This document shows, piece by piece, positions 42,700 through 54,472 of a stretch of DNA of 64,000 bases. The DNA is from Brienomyrus brachyistius (Eukaryota; Chordata; Actinopteri; Osteoglossiformes; Mormyridae). The first letter of the stretch is position 1, and every line of letters starts with the position of its first letter. The stretch is taken from NCBI RefSeq assembly GCF_023856365.1, contig NW_026042406.1, forward strand, positions 124,001-188,000, in the 5' to 3' direction. The notes below the pieces were generated by a model, which was not told where the DNA came from, searched no databases, and saw nothing but the letters and a program-made list of their open reading frames with translations. A program made the translations under genes and the position numbers.

Positions 42700-45292
42700 A
42701 TAGGTCCTATGGGACGAGCTGATACAGCAGGGTATCCTGCCCGAGTTGGGCGGCTCACCGAGTGTTGCATTCACTCCTGTGCGATTGTCGGCTGCAGCGG
42801 ACGATTTGGGGCTGGTGATCCGCATGGATTTCAGGGATCCTCACTCAGACAGGGAGGACCTGCTGCTGACAATTTGGCTTAGGAAGCTGGAACTGAAGAT
42901 TAAAAGGTAGGAGTACCAGGCTCAGCTACTCCGTGTCCAGGCAGTGGAAATAGTGGCTGATAAGGAGGTGGCATTGTGAAGGGTGAATAAAACCCTGTTC
43001 CCCTTCCGTGTAAGGTACACTCACCAGGTATAACCCTTCATTCAGGCCTGTCCGCCCATGACCGAGCTTGTGCCCCAGACACTCCTCGACCTAGCCTCCG
43101 TTCTCCCTCAGGTTTACCAGTCTCACAGGAAATTGGAGTTGGAAATTCGGCCTTTGATGTCAGTCGTCATATCGGTCTTGTTCCTGTGTTTTGTGAGAAT
43201 GAGGTGGATGCCTACTTCTCTATTTCTGAATCGATCGCTACGACTTTTAACTGGCCTTGACATCTCTAGTCACTGTTGCTGCAATCTGAGCTAGTGGGTA
43301 AAGCGCAGGAATTGTGTTCGGCTCTCACACTAGAACAAAGCCTTGATTTTGGCATTGTGAAAGCTACAGTTTTAAGGGAGTATGAATGTGTACCTGAGTC
43401 TTACCGACAGAGTTTTCGGAAGCTGAGCAAATCCCCCAGCCCGACCAGCCAAGTTGTGGCTAGTAGGAATAGTGCTGCACCCCTGACCCAAGAGGTGGAG
43501 TCAGCTTTCAAACCTTTTGCCTTCACCGGATCTGTTTCGCTTAGCGAGACTGATATGCAACATCCGGTGACTATCCTGCGAGATATGGGTGCTGCCCAGT
43601 CATTTCTATTGGAAGGAATTGCCCCTCTCGATGGTACGTCAGCTTATGGTACAAATGTGCTTGTACAGGGCATCGACCTGTGTGTGACGGCGGTCCCTTT
43701 GCATAATGTGTTCCTAACTACTCCAGATTTCTCTGGGTTCTTCCATATGGCAGTTCAGCCTCGCCTACCTGTTCCTGGAATATAATTTATTTTGGAGAAT
43801 GACATTGCTGGAGAAAGAGTTGTTCCTCTACCTGAAGTCATCTCCGAACCAATGTTATGTTCAAACGATGTTTCTGTAGAACGTGTTTACAGCCTGTGTG
43901 TTCACCCGTGCCCAAAGGCATATATTTGCGGACATAGACCTAGCTTATACATTTATGTATGACTCTCCTTCAGCCACCCCGTCATTTTGTGATTTTGACA
44001 CCCCTGTTGCTCGCCCTGTTATTGTTTCCCCTGAAGTTCCTTCTATGAAGGAAGCCTTGGTTAAGGCTCAGGGAGCTAATCTCTCCTTGGAGTCCTGTCG
44101 TGCCGCCTCTGTCGAGGAGACGGTTTTCAAGAATCACCCCACTGCTTACTTCCTACGTGATCAAGTGCTTATGTGTAAGTGGACCCCTCCGAATATGCCT
44201 TTCGATTGGTCTTCGGTATATCAGGTAGTAGTCCCTGGGAAATATTGGACATATGTGTTGTCCCTCGACCACGATCATCCATGTTCGGGTTATCTAGGAA
44301 TTAAAAAGGCGTTATCCAGTCTCCTAAAGTCATTTCTTCTGGCCTGGGGTAAACTCGGATACAAAGAGGTATTGTAAGTCCTGTCATGCCTGTCAAATAG
44401 TGGACAAACCAAATCAGGTAATTATTCCAGCTCTGTTATGGCCCATACCTGTGATCGGTGAACCTTTCAAACATGTACTATGTCGGTCCTTTACCAAAAA
44501 CTCACTCGGGCAATATTTATCTATTTACATTAATGTGCACTTTGACTCGTTTCCCAGAAGCTATCCCCATTCGCAGTCTTAGATCCCACATTATAGTGAT
44601 AAAATTCTCTCTGATCAAGGTACCAACTTCACATCAAAACTATTTGCCCAAGTGGTTTGTGAGTTGGAAGTTTGGTACTCAGTATCCAGCACTTACCATT
44701 TAATAACATGCGCCACACTTTCTGTATAGATGCACGGAAAGATTGGGATGAGGGTGTGCCCCTCCTCCTCTTTGCTATCTACGACACCATCCAGGATTTG
44801 ACTGGGTTTAGTTCTGCTGACCTCGTGTTTGGTCATTTGGTTCGAGGTCCCCTCAAAGTGCTTCAGGAGCAGTGATTGTCTGCTGTTAGACCCTTAGCTA
44901 GGACGTCCCTTGGTACCTTGCAAGTAAAAATGAAGGCACAGTTCGATAAAGCTGCTACAGAGCAGTCCTTCCCTTTGTCCAGTTCCTTCCTTTGTGCTCG
45001 GTTTTAAGATCCCTATGTCATCCACTCTAAGCTGAGCGCTGCCAACTATGTGATAGAAACCCCAGATCATAGGAGGAAGTCCAGGGTTTGTCACATAAAC
45101 ATGTTTAAACCCTACCTCGATCGTTCAGCCTCTGCCCTCTCGTCCATTTCTCTCCCGGACCCCACTCTAGTAGAAATGGTGGCTGTTAGTGAATATTCGC
45201 CGGAGGGTGATGAGCCACACCTAGAAAAAATTGTTTACCGTGTGCTCGCTTCCCAAATTCAGAAGCTCTTCAGACTCTTCCTAGCCGGTTAA
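42700..45292 (+). pseudogene. Ty3/gypsy remnant: Gag/protease and integrase pieces, RT missing
   Basis: Rightward pieces include a retropepsin-like region (VTILRDMGAAQSFLLEG, about 43560) and an integrase zinc-binding stretch around 44210-44400 (YQVVVPGK, then DHDHPCSGYLGIKKAL, then CHACQ in another frame). An integrase core follows with PIPVIGEPFKH (44450) and LLFAIYDTIQDLTGFSS (44775). The reverse transcriptase and RNase H that should lie between protease and integrase are absent (junction near 43790-43880). Many stops and frameshifts are present. It is an internally deleted, old copy of a common fish gypsy family. Confidence 0.75.
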
Positions 45293-46001
45293 CCCACTTG
45301 CCACCCAGTCTGACATCTTGTTGTGTTTCTACATAACCTTTTTCATGATCAATCATTTGCGTATCTTTGCTTTTTGTCTTGGAGTGGCCCATTCTCTGAG
45401 GTCCTGGAACAGTAGTTCATAGACTTTAAACACTTTGATGGAAACTTCATCTGTATATTATCACTCTGTGTTATCGGTATGGAGACAAAGTGAAGGATAA
45501 TGTGTCTTTGTGGGAATCACATACTAGCTACTTAAGTTACTCCGTCACTCAGAACGGTCAGAATAATTCGGCTAGAACAGAGGAATCCCGAGAGACTTTA
45601 TTCATTGTTTTAACCTGTCTTTGTTGCCCATTCATTGTTTCGTTCGATGTTCCATTGTTTTATTCTATGTTTCTGGGTAACACTGTAGCCTCGCACCTCC
45701 AGGGCTGTGGGTTGTGCTCTGCGTGTGTGGAGTTTGCATGTTCTCCCCTCTGCCATCTGGGTTTCATTCTGGAGCTCAAACGCATGCGATTAGGCGGATT
45801 GGAATCTCTAAATCGCTAACTGTTTGCGTGTTTGTGACCTGCGGTGATACCATCAGGGTGTACCTTATGCTTATATACATAGAATCATATCTAGGTGCTG
45901 TTTCTGTTTGGCTGACTGGCTGAACAATACTGTCAGTTTAATATTGCTTCTGTGTAATGGAAATTTATTTCATGAATTTTATGAATTTATTTCATTCGCA
46001 G
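45293..46001. other. Intron-like or intergenic DNA with a dispersed repeat
   Basis: A piece of the fish dispersed repeat noted at 10196-10462 occurs inverted at about 45690-45780 (GTGTGGAGTTTGCATGTTCTCCC). No gene is visible before the first PDE4 exon. Confidence 0.5.
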
Positions 46002-46038
46002 ACATGGGGATGACCTGATTGTAACACCCTTTGCTCAG
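46002..46038 (+). CDS. pde4: PDE4 exon (UCR1, 37 nt)
   Basis: The exon is flanked by a TTCATTCGCAG acceptor and a GTAAAT donor and encodes HGDDLIVTPFAQ. A 37-nt exon ending in VTPFAQ is a hallmark of vertebrate PDE4 genes, where it begins the conserved upstream region 1 (UCR1). UCR1 is a regulatory part of cAMP-specific phosphodiesterases and a PKA-responsive module. The downstream exon continues the same sequence in correct phase, so the assignment is strong for such a short piece. Confidence 0.85.
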
Positions 46039-46138
46039 GTAAATATGACATTGGGGCAAAGAATATGAATTTATGAAGGTTGGCCTTTGCAGTGTTTATT
46101 TTTTAGGAGTCTTGATGTTCTGTGTTTTTCTCACGTAG

Positions 46139-46209
46139 GTGCTTGCGAGCCTTCGTAGCGTGAGGAACAACTTCACCGTGCTGACCAATGTGCAGTGTGG
46201 CTCCAGCAA
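46139..46209 (+). CDS. pde4: PDE4 exon (UCR1 continued, 71 nt)
   Basis: The acceptor is CTCACGTAG and the donor AA|GTACGT. It encodes VLASLRSVRNNFTVLTNVQ plus a short Cys-Gly-Ser-Ser ending. VLASLRSVR is nearly invariant in PDE4 proteins, and the Ser version is closest to PDE4A from what I know of the family; a PDE4C-like gene is possible. The exon ends after two bases of the Lys codon, which the next exon completes. The intron before it is 100 bases. Confidence 0.88.
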
Positions 46210-47177
46210 GTACGTGGCTCATCACTCTGAAATAATATTGGTTTAACTGTAAATGATATTCTCCGTTTTGTTGTAAGCTCCAGACTAAACAATTTTATTA
46301 TGTGTCAGAGTCTGAATATTTTGGACTTCACCATTATGTTTGCGATGCCGCTTGTTGACCACTAGGGGGCAGGCGTGTTTTCACCTCAAAGCACATGGTG
46401 AATTTCACCCACCTCCATTCTTGTACTTCATTCTTCGTTTTGCTTTTTGCAAAAGCACGAATATGCACACGTTCCATTATTTTCCAATAAAAAATGTGAT
46501 TCCGGTACATTGGTCGAAAGCACTTTCTTATGCATTAACGTAACTTACAGAAGTGAAACAGCGTGTAGTATTAGACCCAGTGTCATGAATCTAAAATGAC
46601 ATTTGGTCTGATGTGGTTTTAAGCTCCTCTCTCACACACCACATAAGCAGTGAAGCTGAAAATTCTAAAAACTGGGTCAGTGTCAAGAATTATATCGACT
46701 GGCCCGTATAAGCAAACTTTGCTTAAAGTCCTTCATTCAGAACAGTCTGGGTTCAAAGGGAAAAGTCTGTAATTGTTGGACACAGTTCAGTTTGTCCCTG
46801 GCGCATGCTTGCTTCATTATACACACACTTCATCTCCAGGACCAGGAATCAGGATTTCATTCTCTATTAAAATGAGAAAGTAAAGTAAGGGGTGATTAAT
46901 GCGCCGTATAAGATGCTGGATCTTCATGTGTTGTAGAAAATCCTGAAAGTAAGTTAGTACTTTTGGCTCTAGGAGCACCCAAGCGAGTGGTGATGTACTG
47001 CAGTCCCATTAGCCTCTGGGGTCTGCTGAAAGAGCACTTTTACCAGCCTCACGAGTCTGCCTTGATCTCTGAGAACATCTGAGGCCCTCTAGACTGGGGG
47101 AGTCACTGTTAGGGAATCTGGGCTGTTTGGTCTCACTGCTATCACACTGAAGGTGCTCATCTGTCCTTTCTCCCCAG

Positions 47178-47230
47178 GAGGTCCCCTGCAGCCCCCCAGC
47201 CCCCTGTCACCACCCGAGTCTGTCTGCCTG
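47178..47230 (+). CDS. pde4: PDE4 exon (UCR1/UCR2 linker, 53 nt)
   Basis: The acceptor is CTTTCTCCCCAG and the donor GTAAGT. It completes the Lys codon and encodes RSPAAPQPPVTTRVCLP, the variable linker after KRSP in PDE4 proteins. It ends in phase 1, with G of a Glu codon, as expected. The next conserved exon (the one encoding EELDWCLDQLE in known PDE4s) is not found in the rest of the window. Either a very long intron follows, containing the B30.2 exon and element B, or the gene is cut here. Confidence 0.8.
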
Positions 47231-47344
47231 GTAAGTCCACCTCAGCTCCCACAGTGCCCTGGGGCTTGAGGTGCCTGAGCTGAGAGGCTTGGCTGTGTCC
47301 AATCTTCTGATCTGCTTGTGGAGACTACAATCATGCTAGCATAT

Positions 47345-47656
47345 TAGCATCAAAACAGGAAGTCGGCATCTCACAGCCTAGGAATGTCGTCGACACTAGA
47401 AACAAAGATCCTCAGATCAGAGTTGAGTAGAGTAAAGACCACTTCCGGTTATCTCACTGCTGATTTCCTGGAGCTGCTAGATTCCCTCAACCTACAACAA
47501 CATGTTGATGTCCCCACACATTCCAGGGGTCACACACTTGACTTGGTCATTTCAAACTTCGCCCCCATCAGTAATCTACAGGTATATGATCTTGGTATCT
47601 CGGACCATAAAGTAGTGTCAATGGAGCTGGCCTTTCTCTCCCCCCCATATTATTGA
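47345..47656 (+). pseudogene. LINE endonuclease fragment
   Basis: The frame contains ADFLELLDSLNLQQHVDVPT, HTLDLVISNF and LGISDHKVVSMEL, the C-terminal half of a LINE AP-endonuclease with its catalytic SDH motif. The RT part is absent. If the PDE4 gene is real, this fragment lies in its intron. Confidence 0.7.
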
Positions 47657-47685
47657 ATTATATTCAATTAAACCATTTTAACAAC

Positions 47686-49690
47686 GTGTAACAGACTGGG
47701 CCACAGCCTGCGTAGTAGAGGTCTAGGCTGCCCAATCCTCCAAACGGAGAAGGTACAGCAGGATGTAGGTCCCTGTACCCTCACCAATCGCCTCCCTAGT
47801 CTGCTACATGCACTACGTGAGCAGATCGGCTAAGGCTCCAGCACTTCCCTATCAGCGTCACGGTGCCAACCTGGAGTGTAGTACTGTTGGGGATAGCGTG
47901 ATGTTTAAGTACCCACACCGTACCCCCACCCCCCGACCGAAGTACCCAGCAGTAGCAGGTGAGACGCCCCTACTCCGGAGAGAGCCTAAATAATAGAAGC
48001 AGGGTAACCACTGTACACCAGGATAGGGTAAATTGAACACATAGGCAGTTTATTCTCTGTAAGATTACTAAATTATTAGATGGAAAGAACCAAAGCTCAC
48101 ATAAAACAAAGGACTGCAATTACCAAATTGAGTTTCACCAACCACCTGACTCCCCTCTATTAATGAAACCCCAGCCCCAGTCACCCTACTGAGCGCTCAG
48201 TGTCTAACGGTGGAGGCTTCAAGCAAGAACTCCCGTTTACCTCCGACGGGATATTTTTTACCCTTCATATAACACGTTCGTAGTAACCTTACAACAGGAC
48301 ACATTCATATTAAACATGCACAACAACCTCATAACAGAAATGAACCTTATTCATTTAGCACTTTATACCACCGGCACATTGTAATAATCCGTCCGATAAC
48401 ATCAACACTCCCATGCGAAAGTCTGTTCAGTACATTTACTTCCAAAAATGACCGCCAGAGAAATCAGGCATCCGGGCATGCAGTTAGAACATAGCGGGCC
48501 TGCCCTGCCAGGTGGTAGCGTGCGCAGAAAATGGGGTGTGCAGCAGCGATCTTTTAAAACTCCGCTTAGTGTCCGTCACGTTAGCAGAAGTCTTCTACTT
48601 CTTGGCCAAGTTGCTGATCACCCTGATGTACATTCGCCGAAATAAACTTTATTAAATATCACCTGCGTCGTCCTTGGTACTGGAGCTGATGAGTCGTCTC
48701 TGTATAGCAGGGAAGCTACCGCGATTCCTCCAAGCTCCGGTTCCCACTGCGCGGCACCGGGAGCAGCTCTCCTCTGTCGTTCTGGTAACACACAGCAATT
48801 TCCCTTCTCCGGAGCACCAACGTGGCTCGAACCTGCCTTCAGACTAATCTGGTCCTGTGTGACTACATTAAGGAATTCTCCCTACTTACTCTACATCACC
48901 CGAACGAACCAAAAAAAAACCTCCTTTCCCCCTCTCTCTCCCGCCAACTCCACTGCCCTGCTATACGCAGCCACGTTACGTCGTGACGCACCGTCACACT
49001 TGCTTTTAAACACCTTTGAATCACGAAATAAACTAAAGTAAATCATTATCAAATTGTCCGTGACCTTACATGACAAATAAAACAAAGCAGCTTGTAAATT
49101 ATAACCCTTTAACACGCTTAATTTATCCGTGCTCTTTAGCACCTTGTAGTGAGCAAAAACGTAGTCCATTTTACTCGGCAAAACACCTTACAACAGAAAT
49201 ATTAAACATATATACATTTACAAATCAACCTTCAAAACCCACCTTGTTCCTCATCAACCAGGAGCTAAAACCATCACTGGTATTTAAGAAATTAACCAAA
49301 AAAGAATCGTAATATAACTATTCCTTTTTCACGGAACACACCTTGCTTCGACTTCCATGAAGTTTTCCCGCTACTGTGCGGTTTGCAACACTGGTTTACG
49401 GCAGCTTGTTGTTCTATGTTCCTTCAAAATAAAAGCCGTTCTTTCACAATAAAAGGCATCACTCGTCTTATACAGTTAAACAAGGAATAACATTTGTAAC
49501 TAATAAATGGAATAAACGAAATATTAATACGGTCATTTAAACTCCCACCAAATCATTAGAGCTCAAATGGGAACCAAACGGAGTGATAATGATTTCCTAA
49601 TGAAGAAATGACCTGTAACCGTTGACCTGTAAACATTACATTGTATGAAAACACAGTTTACATGACAGAATAAACCTTAAACTTCAGAAT
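47686..49690 (-). repeat. Probable BEL/Pao LTR and untranslated DNA
   Basis: The left edge reads TGTAACAGACTGGGCC, an LTR-like start. The region directly follows, on the minus strand, the BEL/Pao pol terminus at 49695. No coding sequence is recognised. The exact LTR ends are uncertain because no partner LTR is present. Confidence 0.35.
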
Positions 49691-49694
49691 GTAA

Positions 49695-50040
49695 TTAAAC
49701 AGTCTCCAATAGCAAAACCAGTTTCTGCACTGGGCGTTCCACTACAGAAGGTTTACTGTAACATTGTCCTTTGTCCATCTTCCTTTCTCCAAAACGAAGC
49801 TTTACCTTTCTTACAAGTCCATCTTTGTCAGTTGTTGTGTCCATTACACGTGCTAATCTCCATTCATTGCGTGGCAAGTCATCCATTTTCTCCATCACAA
49901 CATCTCCAACCTTCAAGTTTCTCCTTGGAGAGTGCCATTTCTGTCTTGTTGCGATGTTAGACAGATACTCCTTTTTCCAACGTGACCAAAACTGTTCTGA
50001 TAAATACTGCACCTGCCGCCATCTTTTCCGTGCAAATGTG
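49695..50040 (-). pseudogene. BEL/Pao Pol C-terminal fragment (DUF5641-type)
   Basis: The minus strand encodes VQYLSEQFWSRWKKEYL, then RQKWHSPRRNLKVGDVV, then PRNEWRLARVMDT and VRKVKLRFG. This is the conserved region that ends the integrase of BEL/Pao retrotransposons. It is open for about 105 residues. Everything upstream (integrase core, RT, protease, Gag) is missing. Confidence 0.8.
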
Positions 50041-50132
50041 CGAAATGTGAATTTGCATTTTTACAGGGTGGTTCTGTAACACTCATTAATATTCATGAGA
50101 GAATATTACTGATTGGTCACTGAATGCCTTAA

Positions 50133-50313
50133 ACCAGGGGAGCCCAAATCCAGTCCTGGAGGGCCAGAGTCCTGCACATTTTTGGGTTTCCCCTCATTTA
50201 ACACACCTGATTCATCTCCTTGTGCTGAATTATTTATGGTGGAACAGGGAAAGAGCTGAGCTACACAGGGCACCGGCCCCCCAGGACTGGATTTGGACAC
50301 CCCTGCTTTAGGT
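50133..50313. mobile_element. Small non-autonomous DNA transposon (hAT-like MITE)
   Basis: The ends are inverted repeats: CAGGGGAGCCCAAATCCAGT on the left and, on the other strand from the right, CAGGGGTGTCCAAATCCAGT, each continuing into CCTGG. CAGGGGTG-type ends are typical of hAT elements. The interior contains ACACCTGATTCATCTCCTTG. There is no coding capacity, and the probable 8-bp target duplication is degraded. Confidence 0.7.
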
Positions 50314-51433
50314 AGAAGAAACAGGCAGCACAAGTCGATGTTAACTGGCCAATGAGGTAGTGCCCCTCTCATAAATATTAATCAGCCAGCCAATCGTGTA
50401 GGGCTTCACTCATGAATATTAAAAAGTTCTCCTGATCCACGGTGCTAAAAGAAATTAGCGCCCAGGACACACTGGATGTGCATCATGTGCGGCGGAAAAT
50501 ATCAAATTTCATTTCGGCGCCCATGTTAACAGATTAGAGCGGCCGCGTGCGCGAGATGCGGGGCTCACGCCTCGCGGTAGCGGCGCCGTATCTAGAGTCA
50601 CGCGCGTGGTAAGCGGTTCGCTATGGAAGCGTATTGCATTCATCTGGGAAAAAAATCAAGTCTGTTTTTTCGAATTAATAAAATAATAATCCCGTTTTTC
50701 TGAGCAATATTTTTCTGTTTAATGAGGTAATGAGAACCTTTCTGTTTTTCATGATGCACGTCTCACTGTGTAGTTTAATCCGCTTTTTTTGATGGTTTGT
50801 AGACGGTATTATCATTAGTTTGCCGGCTTTGCGCGGCACCTATTCCGCCCCGCTCCGCACTGCAGCGTTTCTCCCGGATCAGTAGATACAGTATGACATA
50901 TGCTTCATGGAAATAAGCCGATGCATTTGAAATGCATTCAGACCGGCTTTGCTGTGACTAAAGACCATCTTTAGCAATCGCTGTAAATACTGAATCCTCA
51001 TGGAGCGCAACTCCGGCGCCGGAAACAGCTTTTGTATCAGAATCCAGGTCCAAACTTTTATTAAATGTCACTTTAAATATGTAATAATATTACTTAAATA
51101 TTCTGTTATTGATGGCCATTTTCATGCCGCACTCGCCGGAATTAGCAGTTAGAAGGAAAGACACTGACTTTAGTATTGATCTCTGGTGCCGTTTTGTGGT
51201 AAATATGCTTGTGATGAATATGTCTGATGAATATCGCTGCTTTGTAATTTTACTTCCCCGTAATTTCACTAATTAAGCTGTTAGTTTAGCTCGCTTCCCT
51301 CCGACATTTCCTGAGCTGTTTCATAAGCTTCAGTTCCCGCTTCGTTAGGGGAAGCTGTGCTGTTTTTATATCGTACAGAAACATAAAGTACAGGCGGCCT
51401 GATGGGATTAATAATTCTTCCTCCTGCCTACAG
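50314..51433. other. Non-coding interval including a CpG-rich patch
   Basis: About 50460-50640 is GC- and CpG-rich (GCGGCCGCGTGCGCGAG), which could be a promoter. The rest is AT-rich. No exon with a recognisable RING, B-box or NACHT domain is seen upstream of the B30.2 exon. Confidence 0.4.
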
Positions 51434-51954
51434 ACTCCTGCCAGCTGACGCTGGACCCCAACACAGCAAACAGACGCCTGTCTCTGTCAGGGGGGAACAG
51501 GAAGGTGACAGAGGGGGCAGAGCGGCAGCCATATCCTGATCATCCAGAGAGATTTGACAGCCGCCCCCAAGTTCTGTGCAGAGAGAGTCTGACTGGCCGC
51601 TGTTACTGGGAGGCTGAGTGGGATGGATATGAAGCCTGGATAGGAGTGACTTATAAAGGGATCAGGAGGAAAGGAGGGAGGGACTGTCTCCTTGGATACA
51701 ATGACAAGTCATGGATTCTGTGCTGTTATACTGACAGTTACTCTGTCTGGCACAATAATAAAGAGACTCTCATACCCATACGGCCCTCAGGCTCCCGCAG
51801 AGTAGGAGTGTATCTGGACTGGGGGGCTGGTGCTCTGTCCTTCTACAGAGTCTTCTCTGATGGACTGACCCCCCTGCACAGATTCACCTCCTCATTCACT
51901 CAGTCCCTCTATCCAGGGTTTTGGGTTTATAGTGACTCCTCAGTGTCACTGTGA
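51434..51954 (+). CDS. PRY-SPRY (B30.2) domain exon of a TRIM- or NLR-like protein
   Basis: The exon follows a CTGCCTACAG acceptor and is open to TGA 51952. It begins with the PRY signature CQLTLDPNTANRRLSLS, then RFDSRPQVLC, and the SPRY motifs GRCYWEAEW, AWIGVTYKGI and GVYLDWGAGALSFY, ending YPGFWVYSDSSVSL. It is a complete terminal B30.2 domain of about 172 residues, which mediates ligand recognition in fish TRIM proteins and NLRC3-like receptors. Which family it belongs to cannot be told without upstream exons, and none are identified nearby. It may be an isolated copy. Confidence 0.85.
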
Positions 51955-52634
51955 CATGTTGCTGGTTCTCCTGGCAAAAAGGTGAAATCTCTGCTTTTTA
52001 ACCTTTATAATCCTTTTCACTCTGAAAGTGTGTCATCTTCGCCATTTCAGAACCTCTGCTAAAATCATCCTAGTATTTGCAGCGACCGTCCAGTGCAGCC
52101 ATGTATTTTTTGACTTGGCCACTAGCAGACCTCATACAGCTAGTCAATCTCGCACTGACTTTTTTAACCAATATATTTAATAATTTAATTGAGCTGTTGG
52201 TGAAATTTAGCAAAATCATGGAACGGCTGAGGTGCCCCTGAGGAGAAGTTTGGGAACTGATGTGGTGTTCATCTAGCCATCCAACTAGATATCAGTAACT
52301 TTTTAGAACACAGAAGAAATTATTACTAGTTTTTATTGTGTTACTCTTAATTTGCACACGTTCTAATGTTAAATTGTATTTTTTGTTCTAAGCCAAAGTA
52401 CACTTGCTACCCAGATAAACAGCTTTAAACATTTCTTTGGACTGCCTAAGACTTTTGCACAGTACTGTATGTTTGACAAAAATAAATGCCTGTGTTCAGT
52501 GAGCTGATTAAACACGAAAAATATAGTATTATACATTTTCTCTCTGGCTAGAATATAACTAAATGTAATCCTGATTGGGGGGGGGGCTTTCCCTCTCCCC
52601 TGTATATGTACATTTTATATATTTATGTGAAAAA
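51955..52634. other. 3' flank of the B30.2 exon
   Basis: Untranslated or intergenic DNA. It includes GCCTAAGACTTTTGCACAGTACTGTA at about 52444-52468 (a common fish repeat phrase) and a G-run near 52578-52586. No gene is seen. Confidence 0.45.
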
Positions 52635-53507
52635 ATATTATGTGGTACCTTGGGCGGAGCTTAATTCTCCGCTTCTGACGTCATAAGAGGAAGTGGCTTA
52701 TCCTTGATGCTGATTGGTCGAGGGTTTATGCCCATATATGGTATCAATACATGCTTATGCCACGTGTTGCAGATAGGGGGGTTTGGGAGATTAAACTTTA
52801 ATAGAATAAAAATACATTACATGTATTTTATTAATGTGCTTTTTTAATTACGTTTTTAAGGTAAATAATAATAATAAAACATAGAACAGGATAATGGCAA
52901 GCTAGCGCATACACGTTCAGAGGGGGCGTCCGTCCGGCCCTGTGTTGTTAGTAAGCGCCGCGGCGTATTTTAAAAGAAAGCGCCCAAATGTTTTAAAAGA
53001 AGAAAGCACCAAGTGTGTTAAAGAAGAAAACCCTTAGTGTTATTTTAAAAGAAAAGCAGTGTGAATTTAAACAAACATGCCCGAAAGAAGCAGCAGAACA
53101 GCAAATTTAAACAAGCGAAAACAACAAACAAGCCCGTCGTTTTAAAAGAAGCGATCACTCATTACATTTAACCAACACGAAAGACTTTAGTTATATTTAC
53201 CAGGTTTGAGAAAGCATGTAAGCGGCAAACTTTTAGAAGAAATAGGACGAAACGATCCTGGAGCTCCGACACATGCGACTGCCCTGTTTGAACAACGCGG
53301 GTCGGAATGGACGATCGCTAGTCCGGCGTTTGGCGCATGCGCACCCACGCCGACGCCCCTTTAAAAATGGCTACGCCGGCGGAGCGCCTGTTTTAGCAAA
53401 TAAAACCCCTATAACCGTAATGATTTTAAGTAATGAAGCACATTTCTGTCAATGTGAATAATAAAGTAAAGCGCTCTGAGCATTTTCGATAGCAATAATC
53501 GCAGTAT
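52635..53507 (+). repeat. Element A-family TIR left of element B
   Basis: The segment matches the left TIR of element A over about 870 bases, from ATATTATGTGGTACC through GCGCATGCGC to AGCAATAATC, with scattered substitutions and small indels. It lacks the innermost 100 or so bases of that TIR. It retains TGACGTCA (52676), CArG (52732) and CACGTG (52761). No partner inverted copy is seen right of element B within the window. Confidence 0.88.
52676..52766 (+). promoter_or_regulatory. CRE-CCAAT-CArG-E-box cluster in the second left TIR
   Basis: TGACGTCA at 52676, ATTGG at about 52712, CCATATATGG at 52732 and CACGTG at 52761 keep the same order and nearly the same spacing as at 14005-14095. Confidence 0.6.
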
Positions 53508-53937
53508 TTGCGAAGCGATGCTGGATGCGCTGAGCTCGCCGGGAAGGTCATGTGGTCCGCATTCCCTCCCCATGCACACGTGATCAGCTCAATCACACCG
53601 AAATTGTCGGTTTGCTGCCCTTCAGGGAAACAATCTAAAGGGTGTTACGGGAAAAGTAATCGATGCAAGAGCCAATGATGTTCTCCTGGTGCCTACCCGT
53701 GTTTATGTTATCGTTACTGACACAAACAATGATGAACGATAATAAGCATTTATAAGCCATGATGACCGCACCATTAACGTGGAGTTGCACTAACGTCTGT
53801 TTTTATAGCTAACCAACAAGTCAACGTCTCACCCTGGTAATGCAACAGCGCCGTTTAAACAATACGTTTACACCGATCAGTGGCCTGTACTACGAATCAG
53901 GGTTACTGGCTTATCGGGGTGCCTGAATCGGTGCTAA
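53508..53937. other. Junction between TIR and element B coding DNA
   Basis: About 430 bases match neither the TIR of element A nor any adintovirus gene that I recognise. The breakpoint into the element B gene falls near 53930. Confidence 0.5.
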
Positions 53938-54357
53938 TTGGTACGTTGGACCCAGTCGGGTGAACTCATCATCAGAGATAGACCCATTAAAGGTTCCCAT
54001 ATTTTAGATTTGATGAAAACTTTATCGCAGCCTAAATCCCACGCCGGCGGATATCCTAAAGGCTGGGAACCCTTTTTAAACGTGATATCAGAATTAAACA
54101 TCCCCCTCACGAGCGTGGGTAACATCCAAGCCAGGAAAGCCCTAAGTCATCTTAAAGATTACGGCGGAAGGGATCCCCCGCCTCCCTCCTCCCCTCCTGT
54201 GAAACAGAACCTCGGGAGACGTAGAAAACGTATTGTTGACGACTCACCACCACCGCTTGAGGGAACCCCTCACACAGCGCGCGATTCCTCCCCAGAATAT
54301 CGTTTATGGCCTTTAAAGGGTACTCCTTATGCTCCGTGGATAGATTACAACGATTAA
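53938..54357 (+). pseudogene. C-terminal half of the conserved 238-aa-type protein (element B)
   Basis: The frame opens at the motif GELIIRDRPIKGSHILDLMK and continues with YPKGWEPFLNVISELNIPL, aligning with residues 130 onward of the element A protein at 21665. The N-terminal half is missing because the element is cut here. The Pro/Ser/Arg-rich tail (PPPPSSPPVKQNLGRRRKR) is different from that of element A. The frame ends TAA 54355-54357. It marks the left edge of surviving element B sequence. Confidence 0.75.
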
Positions 54358-54472
54358 GTGTTTTATATACGTGTGTGAAAAAGAATTAAAACGCCTGTAA
54401 CGCGTCGGTTAATAAAATGTAAAATTTATTGAATAAAGGGTGTCACGTTTTTATTTTTTCCCCAACATGAAT

